Shown: piece by piece, positions 1-9,557 of the stretch
Position numbering within the stretch: the stretch's first letter is position 1
Layout of the letters: each line of letters opens with the position of its first letter
From: Bigelowiella natans CCMP2755
Lineage: Eukaryota; Cercozoa; Chlorarachniophyceae
Reading direction: 5' to 3'
Assembly (NCBI GenBank): GCA_000320545.1
Contig: ADNK01000116.1
Coordinates: 1 to 29,555 of the forward strand
DNA length: 29,555 bases
Notes under the pieces: generated by a model
Told to the model about the DNA's origin: nothing
Databases searched by the model: none
Seen by the model: the letters and a program-made list of their open reading frames with translations, nothing else
Made by a program: the position numbers and the translations under genes

Positions 1-64
1 CCGTTCGCCATTATCATCACTGCCATCTCCTCCCCTCCCCCCCCCCCTCCCCGTCTCCTCTTCG

Positions 65-72
65 TATATAAG
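65..72 (+). promoter_or_regulatory. TATA-like element, tentative
   Basis: The eight bases read TATATAAG and lie about 125 bases upstream of an ATG at 196 and about 365 bases upstream of the ATG at 436. They match a TATA-box core, but the window is full of AT microsatellites, so a chance match is quite possible. No initiator or transcript evidence is visible. Confidence 0.15.
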
Positions 73-435
73 CTATGGCCGGCTGCCTTGCTCGTCGGTC
101 ATCGTTATGACTACTGTTACTGCTGTTATTTGTCGTTGTTGTTATTGCTGCCACCAAACAGAGCGTGGTTGTTGTGAGTGCGGAGCACATCTACGATGTC
201 GGGTAGTAATGCCGCGCTCTCACCAGAATTTATGCTCGCAAGCACGAATGCATGTCAAACGGTCTCTTCCTCCTCCTCCTCCCTCTCCTTCGCCTGTGTC
301 GTCTCCTTCTCCTCCCCCTCCTCCTCCTCCTGTTCCCATCCTTCTTCTCTCCTCGCAAGGTGGAGACTCACATGTATCGATCCGCGGTCAAACGGGAACT
401 ACTACCCGATTTTGAGCTTGCAGGGAGATCTCAGT

Positions 436-571
436 ATGCCGGACGACTACAATGAGGGGTTTCTCCACGCGATCAAGGAGCTAGGTGGGGGGGGGGGAGG
501 GGAGGAATGGATGGAGAATAGTGGAAAGCGCTTAATAGAATACAAGATGTTCCTTAAACTATAACCCTTCT

Positions 572-616
<45 letters not shown>

Positions 617-838
617 CCTCCCCCTCCCCTTCTCTCCTCGATCTATTCATCTACCGTTGATCATCCCTCATGTTTACCGATTGATATCGACAACGACGAC
701 GACTTATAGGGCATAAGAGCGCGCCTCCCCAGCCTTACGTCCTGAGTATGGAACAGCATAGCAGAATAGATTACAGATGCGAATTACACAATCAAGCAAA
801 TAACGCCAGTAGTAGTAGTAGTCGTAGTAGTAGTAGTC

Positions 839-875
<37 letters not shown>

Positions 876-977
876 AGGAGAGGGATAGGTACTACTCACC
901 ACAGCAAAGCGCATTTGAAGATGATTTTCCAACATTTGTCTGCTAGGAGACGCCGTGTCCCTTTTGTCCTTGTGCTC

Positions 978-1023
<46 letters not shown>

Positions 1024-1096
1024 AGGTAAAGAAGAACGTTTTCTGAACGGCGATCTCGAGCATGACAAGCAAGTGAGAGAATCAAGCGCAAAACGC

Positions 1097-1136
<40 letters not shown>

Positions 1137-1664
1137 TGCCGCCAGTCACAATACCTGCTTCTACCCCCCCCCTTGTCACCGTCGTCGTTATCGTCATAAC
1201 AGGTGCTTCGCCCGCTGCGCAGAGGCCAATGGTAGCAACAGCATACAAGAGAGGGGTGGGGAGAGCAATGTTTGTCTTACTTATTACACACCTTATAAAC
1301 AATAGGCTTTGGATCTTTGCCTACCCTCCCCTCCCCACCTACACTCCCTCGGACAGCAAGGCATATGCCTACGTGGCCCCTGAGCCGAAGGGTAATAAAT
1401 AGCACGTCATCAGCGGAAACTGATGCAGGAGAACTAGCAGCAGCATTTGGCCATCTTGTGGCGGTGGTGGTAGTGGCGGCGTGTGTTTGTTGTGGTGCTT
1501 TTATCCTATCACCCTTCTATTATTCTTATGATTGATGATGATGATGATGATGATGATGATGCTGTTTTCTCTTGCGTATTATACGATCCCAGGCATGGTT
1601 TTGAAGCTCCGGCAGCGTGATGTGATCATGAACGACAACGGTACTCATGTGAAACTAGATGTGC

Positions 1665-1695
<31 letters not shown>

Positions 1696-2121
1696 TTTCC
1701 CCTTCGCGGCAAACACGCGGGGGAGGGGGGGAGGGGGTTGCGTCCTGGGTTTCCGGGGGGCAATTTGCTATCTGTTTTCTTCCATCTCCTCCCTTGGCTA
1801 TTCCCTCTCCCTCCTCCTCCTCCGCATCATCATCATCATCATCATCATCCTCCCCCCATCCCCCCTGCAGGGGAACAGACACTGCGGCTTGTGTTCGAGT
1901 GGCACTCGACGGATAGGGGAAGGTGGGCCATAGCGAATGAACCGCAGGAACAATGAGAATCAAATTGAGAATTCTTTGCCTGAAAGAGCGCCTCGGCTGA
2001 CACCTCATCATCTGTGTTGATCTTATACTTCGTCGTAGGGTGCTGCATAGGAGGCGTATCGATACGACGGTGAACCTCTTCCTCCTTGCTCCTAACCCTT
2101 CCTCCGCTTTCCTTCCGTCTT

Positions 2122-2185
<64 letters not shown>

Positions 2186-2683
2186 TATAGGTGGGGAGCG
2201 TATAGGAAGGGGGGGAGAGACTCCGTGCGACAGACTTCTCTGTACCCTTTCACGTTCAAAAATTCCTATCCAACGACACATTATTCAGAGCTTATTACCA
2301 TTTTCAATGTTATTATTCATTTTCAGGTGTCTATCGTGACAATTGATGTGGGCGTAGAGGGGGGGGGTGTGTTTGATTTTCCTCCTCCTCCTCCTCCTCC
2401 TCCTCCTCCTCCCTACCATCACCGCTGAAGTGTAGCTTGACAAGACGGAATGGCTCCGAGGGTACAGTTGCACTCACGCCTACCTTACGCTCGAAACAGG
2501 AGCTGAGGCTGTGCTTCTTCGGTGAAGTTGCAGCGATGACTAAAACGCGCGACCATATTTGCTCTAATCGTCAGCCCAACAGCTGGACGTGATCTCCGTC
2601 ATACCGATGAATGCAACTGCTATGGATTACGTGTTAGAGTGGCTCAGGATGCATGAGGGCATGTACGGTAATGCTAGCATGGA

Positions 2684-2718
<35 letters not shown>

Positions 2719-3709
2719 CAACAACAACAACAGAAGCTAAGATGGGGTAGCGGTGGGAGATCAGTGTCTCATTGCTATTGTTTACGATCTGGTGGATGAT
2801 GACATATTTAGGCATATCGTCTTGCTTCATGTACCATTCAGGGGTATTATTATTATTAATATTATTATTATCATCATCATCATTGCAGCATGTGATGCGT
2901 CTCTCCTTTGACCCCTTCTTTCTCTTCGATGTAAATCACCGACTATCATAAGAGTGACTGTGCAGCCTAACATGGGATCGTCTTCATGTTACTTGTTTCT
3001 CAAACACATCATCATCATCATCATCGTCGTCATCGTCGTCGTCGTTGTTTCAATGGCTGCTGCAGACGTCCCTCCCCGAGCCGTTTGTCTACGCCGCGGA
3101 GATCGCTTGCGTGCTGCTGGGGGCCAAGCCCATAGGGATGGTGCAGTTCACATCTCCCTCCGACGATGAGACTGTGAGTAGATGTTGTTGGATTAGTAGT
3201 AGTAGTAGTAGTAGTTGTTGTTGTTGCTGCTGTTGTTGTTGTGTAGCAGCGGCAGAGTGAGGGGGGGTGGGGGTACAGAGGAAGAAGAGACGGTGACGAC
3301 GTTGTTTCCTCTGATTTATCCACAGGAAAGAAAGCTCCCTCGTTTTTTTACCTGTTACCCCAATGTACACGTATTATTCTCTTCTTCCTTCTTTTCTGAC
3401 TACCTTTGATTCTGTTTAGGTTTATCCGTTGGTGGACGAGTTGTGCCAACATATTGTCGCATTCCAAGCACTCGCCACGGAGGCTAATCCATTTCCAGTT
3501 GATTGGGAGGTCCGACGCTCTCCCTCTCCCCCTCTCTCTCTTTCTCTCTCCTACCCCCCCCTCCCTTTCTAAATTTGCATATCTGTGAAAAGCCGAATAG
3601 ATCCACGTCATCGACAACCTCACCAACAATCCCGTAACAACTAGGTGTTTAAGTATACATATCCGGAGACAGGCGCAGATCATGAGGTTCGGTAGAGAAA
3701 TATATGAAT

Positions 3710-3744
<35 letters not shown>

Positions 3745-3913
3745 AGTGGTTATAATGGTGGTGGTAATGATAGAACGACGGAGAGAAATGCTGATGACGG
3801 TGTTGAAGAGAAGGGGAAAGAAGAAAAGCGTTTCTTAAAGAAGAAAAGCGTCTCTTTTCTTCAAGTAGAACTAAGCTCAATACCAACCAATCGATGAAGA
3901 CTCGATGTATCTT

Positions 3914-3955
<42 letters not shown>

Positions 3956-4513
3956 TGTGTGTTGTGTGGGGGGGAATTATGCATTATTGCACATTCTCTC
4001 TTTCAGACCCTAATTGTCTACCAAAAGAAGCGGAGATACCTCGTGGACGCCCTGAGGCCCCGAGGAAATGTAGATTTATTATAAAATCTCCGACAGTACT
4101 AATGCAACTATGCGTGATAATGAATACTGAAAGGAAAGAGAGGGGTGAGCGAAGAAGCAAGGGCTGGGTGTCAGAGTTGAAAACCTGGGGGGGGGTAAGG
4201 GACACACGATGAGGGTCCTCTTGATTCCTAGCAATAGTTCTAACAAAGGAATCGTCATCGTCGTCGCCTCTTATCAGGTTGCACAAGCCCTGCATATATT
4301 GCCGTTTCCAAGAAATTCAAATGAAGAAGATCGGGTAGATGTGAGAATGGAATCATGATGATGGTGGTGGTGGTGGTGATGGTAATGATGAAGGGATGAT
4401 GGTAGAGACAACTCGTCGGACAAATCCACACGCGCATGTTCGTACATATGCTGAAAACATCAAACATACACTCACACACACACACACACAAACACACAAA
4501 TAAATTTCATATG

Positions 4514-4558
<45 letters not shown>

Positions 4559-5313
4559 TGTATGTGTATGCGGCAACTGGTGTGTATGGTATATGCACCA
4601 TCATTTCCTTTCTGGGAAATCATCGTAAACACCTGCCAACACTATTTCTGCAGGTTAGCGACCTGAAAGAGCAGTTGTTCCTTTCCTACTGGAATGGAAA
4701 AGTTCTCGGGTAGTACCATAATCCAGGAGATAGCTTTCCAAATTTAACCCCCCTTCCCCCCCTTGTTATCCGCAAAGAATACATGTAACTGTTTGGAGCT
4801 GCGAAAAAGTTACGACTTTGTTTGTTCCAGAGGAAATGCGAAGGAAGGGGGGGGGGGGGAAAGGGTGGGAAGGAGGGGAAATTGGTGATAAGAGGATCAT
4901 ATACGTATTATTGACAAGGGCTTCTCTCTTCAATTGTTTTCATTCATTCGCTCTGTGACGATCGTTGCCATTCTTCCTGGTCATTGCTCTTCCGTTTCTG
5001 CAGGTACCCTGACAACATGATAGAAGTGTATATCCAAGGCTTCAACACCGACTTAGGCGTAGCGGACCGATCCGAGCAAATATATAGGGGGAAACAAGCT
5101 GTATTGAAGCTGTTCGCTGAGCCTGATTTCGAACCTGTTACCATTGGAATGGGCCTAGATCCTCCCGTAGACCCCCGCTTTTGGAATTCGCTTCCGAGCG
5201 TCCGTGGATTTAGCGATTTAAGACGACGAGCAGGCATAATAGGAGCTGCCGACGACGAGGATTCAGATGAGCAATCATGCACGGATTACGATGCTAGTGG
5301 TGGCTCATGCTAA
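436..5313 (+). CDS. Unknown multi-exon gene; 3' half solid, 5' half tentative
   Basis: I do not recognise the family. Phase-consistent exons: 436-484, 1871-1922, 2039-2069, 2327-2353, 2436-2521, 2575-2632, 2889-2930, 3066-3173, 3420-3509, 4007-4069, 4278-4334, 4654-4709, 5004-5313 (342 codons plus TAA). From 2889 onward the phases, AG acceptors and GT donors agree and the reading is protein-like, for example HVMRLSFDPFFLFD (exon 2889), VYAAEIACVLLGAKPIGMVQ (exon 3066), and YWNGKVLGYP across the last junction into MIEVYIQGF. The last exon encodes a folded-looking stretch, then an acidic Asp/Glu/Ser tail. There is no clear signal peptide or transmembrane helix, so a soluble protein is likely. 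Weak points: the reading frame of exon 436 is open upstream to an ATG at 196, so the true start may lie there; and around 2583-2667 another open frame (starting LDVISVIPMNATAMDYVLEW) looks more protein-like but does not fit the phases of its neighbours. The function is unassigned. Confidence 0.55.
575..612 (+). repeat. (CT)n microsatellite
   Basis: Uninterrupted CT dinucleotide run inside the first long intron, followed by C-rich sequence. Confidence 0.9.
808..875 (+). repeat. (AGT)n microsatellite with CGT interruptions
   Basis: Trinucleotide run of about 22 units with two TCG-type interruptions, in the first long intron. Confidence 0.9.
981..1019 (+). repeat. (TC)n microsatellite
   Basis: Nearly perfect TC run in the first long intron. 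Confidence 0.9.
1099..1134 (+). repeat. (AC)n microsatellite
   Basis: Perfect AC run. A long open frame on either strand here is an artefact of the repeat. Confidence 0.9.
1666..1694 (+). repeat. Poly(C) run of 29 bases
   Basis: Homopolymer C tract preceded by GTG and followed by TTTT. G-rich on the minus strand, so its exact length is likely to be unreliable in any assembly. Confidence 0.85.
2122..2189 (+). repeat. (AT)n microsatellite
   Basis: AT dinucleotide tract with AAA interruptions near each end, in the intron between exons 2039-2069 and 2327-2353. Confidence 0.9.
2684..2731 (+). repeat. (GCA)n followed by (ACA)n
   Basis: A compound trinucleotide tract. It lies just after the doubtful coding stretch 2583-2667; translated it would give poly-Ala then poly-Thr. 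I treat it as intronic because the next exon needs a phase this reading would not supply. Confidence 0.8.
3007..3047 (+). repeat. (ATC)n then (GTC)n
   Basis: Trinucleotide tract that ends about 18 bases before the acceptor of exon 3066-3173 and probably serves as its pyrimidine-rich region. Confidence 0.8.
3712..3744 (+). repeat. (GAT)n microsatellite
   Basis: Eleven GAT units in the intron between exons 3420-3509 and 4007-4069. In one frame it reads as poly-Asp, but no splice sites link it to the gene. Confidence 0.85.
3919..3953 (+). repeat. (CT)n microsatellite
   Basis: CT run about 50 bases upstream of the acceptor at 4006. Confidence 0.9.
4470..4555 (+). repeat. (CA)n and (TA)n compound repeats
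   Basis: CA-rich tract from about 4470 to 4498, then an uninterrupted TA tract from about 4516 to 4555, in the intron before exon 4654-4709. Confidence 0.85.
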
Positions 5314-5632
5314 TCTTTACAGTGGGGTGATAATTATGATAGCTCGAAGTTGTGGATTATAAATGACCTTCGTACACTATATTGGAGAGATTCGCATCGG
5401 GACATGGCCTAGATGGCAGCTAAGGGCACGCATTATGCATGTAGTGTATATCCTCACATGATGTTTACATAGCGCGATGGACCTCATGTTGTTTAATGCA
5501 CTTCATAAATCAATTTGCGAGAAGCGAAAAATGCATAATTCAAATGCAAAGAACCGCAGAGAGTACACATCAGTGGGCGTTGCCTCAATCCTCTGCTCAA
5601 AGTACTACGATTATAGACACAGTAATATGACA

Positions 5633-5635
<3 letters not shown>

Positions 5636-5680
<45 letters not shown>
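5636..5680 (+). repeat. (TA)n microsatellite
   Basis: TA dinucleotide tract about 320 bases beyond the stop codon of the first gene. Confidence 0.9.
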
Positions 5681-5682
<2 letters not shown>

Positions 5683-5853
5683 AAGTAACATAATATATTT
5701 GAGAGGATGTAATGAAATGTTCAAATATTTATTCAAATGGTCATCCTAATGTAGCTATGCAGAGCAGCGGCTACAGCGCTCAAGTTGTATCTGTTTGTTC
5801 CTTGTATCACATAATATATATAGTACATATATAATATTACGATGTCTATTATT

Positions 5854-5886
5854 ACGCACCATCGCATCGTCGAGCTAATGGTGCGT
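5854..5886. repeat. Short inverted repeat, 9-bp arms
   Basis: ACGCACCAT at 5854-5862 is exactly reverse-complemented by ATGGTGCGT at 5878-5886, with a 15-base loop. It lies in the spacer about 550 bases past gene 1. The function is unknown: it could be a transcript-end hairpin or the tip of an old element. Confidence 0.5.
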
Positions 5887-6248
5887 GCGTCGTGAGAGCG
5901 ATGTACACACATTGTATCAAAGACCTCATGGCGCACAATGACAGCACCTTGGGATGCTGCGCTACTACAAGACAGTAATTGAATGGCTGGTACGCTATCG
6001 AACCAGCATTGCGCGTGTAATGATAGCGCGTAGGCCGGTATCGTGTGCAGTGCTCAAAACCAATCATCGTAGCTCATTATTTAATGTTACTTAGTAAGCT
6101 GGAGTCTAGGATGTTGTATTTGAATTACTCGATAGTTTGCTATCTATGCTAGCTCTTACATCGGCTAGTTTCACCACATCGTGAAAGAGTCCACTAGCGT
6201 ACGAGTACAGCAATGGTAACTTCGGCTACTTACTCGTGGGAAGCTCGA

Positions 6249-6317
6249 CGTGAGATATGGGTATCCGAGTAGTGACATTTCCAGGCAATTTCCTGCCAGG
6301 ATTTCCACCATCTCACG
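6249..6317. repeat. Inverted repeat, 8-bp arms
   Basis: CGTGAGAT at 6249-6256 pairs with ATCTCACG at 6310-6317, enclosing about 53 bases with repeated TTTCC motifs. It lies just upstream of the OFD1-like gene. Confidence 0.35.
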
Positions 6318-6425
6318 CCAGAGGCGATGAAAGCCCCTGGCTTTCCTAGATTGCCATGCATCCCCTGGGATCGCGCACTACGACTCAGCTAGTCGCATGT
6401 CGTGAATGAAAAACAGCTGCGAGTG

Positions 6426-8622
6426 ATGCTAAACCCTGCACATATTAACCGACTTCGCGGGAAAGGGTATCTGAGTTTTCGTGAGGCGAAACGTCGGTGG
6501 AAAAATGGCCTATTTCCCCGTGTTTCTACCTTGCGACAAGCCTTCTATCCCAACCACGAACAAAATTCGAGTGGGCCTTCTCTCCCCCCGATGCACCCAG
6601 CCGGCCAAGGGCTACCTCTCTCCACGCGGAGCATTCTAAAGGATGTCAAACATGTCCGCGAGGGGAAGGAAGACGATCTGTCTTTGAGTTACGATGAGCT
6701 CAGGGAGAAGCTCTACGAACGCTTCCATAATGAAGGTAGAAGAGTGATACCCCTTATTTGGGTGCTTGGTTTTTTTTGAGGGAAATATAGGATGCGAGTG
6801 TAAGAGAGGAATCGGAGAGACATGGTCAAGGAACCGAGGTCGAGGGAAAAGAGACGGGGGTTTGTGGAATGCAAAAGGAAATATTTCATACTTCCATGAT
6901 AACCCTCAGGAGTCATAAAAAGCTTGAAGTCCCAGCTTCGCTCGCAAGTATTAGGTCGCGTAAAGAGCATATTTATAATGTGAGAGTGATATGTAGCATT
7001 CAGGGCAGTTGGAATTATTTTTGGATATCACATGCATGGTATGAATTATATGAATGAACTTCTTTATTCCTAGGGAAGTTACGTGGAGACCCATTGTACT
7101 CAGCAATTAATGTCCGCGAGCAGAAGCCACTGACCATCCTTCAGGTACCAAATTTAAGACTTTCACTCATTCCTTTGAGAGCATGGGAAGTACCTTGTAT
7201 TTGGGGAGAAATAATTCATAATATTCTCTCTCAAAAATTGCTTCTATCTACGCAGCGTGCGATCCATTCATTAGTTGCTGAATTCCTGCACTGTCGCGAA
7301 TATCACCAAACACTATCCGTGTTTCTGCCGGAATGTGCCACCGAACTCCCTTCCAAAGAAAAGGTCCGTAAAGTATCGATGGATATGCTTGAGAGTAAAA
7401 AGAAGCACCTTGTTGGATGTCTTTCATCTTGAATTAAAATCGGCAAAGCGAATATATTATAAAAGCGTTGCCTTTGCTTGCAAAGGGCCATGGATATGGT
7501 CTGACATTTGAAGATGCAATAAACACGCTAAATCTGAGACCAAATAAGGTAATTTTCGAATAGTTTGCAGCATCTTAGAGAATCTATTATTTGCATGGCA
7601 CAAAACAACTGTCTGAAACTGTGAATTGGCGATAAAAGCTCTCGAGCGATCGGTACATCACTGGCATAGTCAGAGCATGTTCTTCGTCGAGGAAAAGCAA
7701 ACTTGAGGTAAGCATTCCGCAACAAACAATCCTGTGCGCTAAAGGATCTATACCGATCTTTGTGATGGCGAAACTTGATCACAGAACACAACATGGAAGC
7801 GACCAGCAACTTGCCATCCACATAAAGATTGCTGTTCTCTAATTCACTATAATTGCCACCAAAGCGAATTTATTCCGTTATCCCTTTTCACCACTCAAGG
7901 CGTTCATCGAAGCGTTTGCTAATCGGCCAGAGAAGCAGGGAGAGAAGGCAGAGAGCAGCACCCAAACGGCGCCGAATTTGTTCAATCCTGACATTGATAC
8001 CGTCGACTGGAAACTCAAAGTCGTAACAAAATAGTAGCAACAGATTTATTTATATCGACTCTTCTTCCAACCTCTCCGTATTCGCCAATAGCTCTCTGCG
8101 CACAATACAACTCACGCTATATGTCCCCGCTGCTTTTTCGGACTTAGAAACTGGAAGAAAAGTATCGATCGGACCTGGAAAAGGATGCTGCAATGCCGTA
8201 CCTGACCATGGTATGATCCTTGTTTCAAGAATAAACAACGACAAAATAAACCTTGCTTCACATCTTCCATCATCAATATCATTAGGAGGAAAGGATGCAA
8301 AAGTACCAACGGGACTGCGATAAACGGGCCCGGACGGAAATCGAGCAAGAGGTCACTCTCTCGTCTCTTTACACGCAGGGTCGTACAAAAATACAACATG
8401 TTTATTGTTCAGATTCGGAGGATACGCTCGACGGAGATCGCCCAAGTGCGAATAGAGGAGAGAATGCGCTACCGCCAGGAACTAGAGGTTCCATCTGAGG
8501 GGGAAATGAAGAATACTTGATAAACCACAGATTCTCCACGAGGGATGACATGACGCCTGCCGCTGAAAAAGGGGGGGGGGCTGAGGCGATACAGTGCTCT
8601 ATACACCAATTCTCAACCCCCC

Positions 8623-8698
<76 letters not shown>

Positions 8699-9513
8699 TA
8701 TCCCAGGTTGTACAGCAGCAGATAGAAGAGATGTACAAGCAGCGTCTGACCGACCTCCGGGACAAGGAATCGAAAATGCAGCATGACATCAATCAGAGGC
8801 ACCCACTTGTGGAAGTCAGTAGTCCAATCCGAAGTAGTTTGTTAGTGTGTAAAAGAAGCGTTGAGGAAGGCAAGGGTGAATGAAAAAAGCACGATCCGCC
8901 AGACAATAAAAAAGAACAGCCCATTAGTTTCTTCTTCTTCTTTTTCTTCTGATTCATGGCATGAGCCTTTCTTAACACCTCACCGAAAATCACTATTGGC
9001 TTTTGAATCGACAGTGCTCGCTATTGTTATATTGCTACTCTTGAGAGAGCAAAAAGTGTAACATTCATAAATTTCTTCCAGGACAGCGCATTTAAGCAAC
9101 GACAGCGCATACTGGACGATATGGAACGCTTGCGTGAGGTAAAGAGAGTTCAGTAGACGAGGGGGGGGGGGGGGGGTTATCGTTTAAAGTGTAATACGTC
9201 GAACACAAATATAACTCAAGCACAGATACTTCTCCTTTCCCCTTCCCTCCCCAACACACACGCACTCGCGCGCGCGCATATCTGTGCAGTGTTATTTAGC
9301 TAAGCACATGTCACAATCCACACAAAAGAACACGGGTTTCGATGACTGTTCATTCCCTGTGCCCCCTTGATCCTGTTTCCCAGCGCGAGCAAGCCGTACG
9401 CCGCACCGAGGTGCAGAACGCCAAAAGGGCGCAGCTTGAAGAGGAGCGACTCTCACACAAAGCAATGTTGCTGGACCGTCAAATGAGAGAGTAAAGAAGA
9501 CGAAGAAAAAGAC

Positions 9514-9557
<44 letters not shown>

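Larger units (their letters stand above)
485..1870 (+). other. Long repeat-filled stretch, probable intron of the first gene
   Basis: This stretch joins exon 436-484 (ending in phase 1) to exon 1871-1922 (starting with the two missing bases). It begins GTGGGG and ends CTGCAG. It holds a G run, (CT)n, (AGT)n, a second (CT)n, (CA)n, (ATG)n and a 29-base C run. I see no convincing exon inside it, but a small one could be hidden. The open frames here come from repeats. Confidence 0.4.
5314..6425. other. Intergenic spacer between gene 1 and OFD1-like gene
   Basis: No gene is supported on either strand. It contains one (TA)n tract, two short inverted repeats (5854-5886 and 6249-6317) and CATGCA/TGCATG words at 5437 and 6355. 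The last 33 bases, from 6393, are open in the OFD1 exon 1 frame, so that gene could begin further upstream. Confidence 0.6.

Noticed and set aside
1533-1562. ATG repeat as a possible start region
   Set aside because: It is a simple (ATG)n microsatellite inside an intron-like stretch; no downstream coding frame with splice support begins there.
1655-2281. Minus-strand frame of 208 codons
   Set aside because: It is held open by poly(C), (CAT)n and (AT)n tracts, has no motif, and overlaps plus-strand exons 1871-1922 and 2039-2069 that fit in phase.
7639-7708. Candidate extra exon of the OFD1-like gene, ending before GTAAGC
   Set aside because: In the required phase it meets a TGA just before the donor; the other frame needs phases that the neighbouring exons do not offer. 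Exons 7486-7548 and 7900-8022 join directly in phase.
7843-8034. Longer reading of the OFD1 exon starting upstream of 7900, or ending at the TAG at 8032
   Set aside because: Phase 0 and a good pyrimidine tract point to the acceptor at 7899; the in-frame TAG is avoided by the GTAACA donor at 8023 with coding continuing at 8148.
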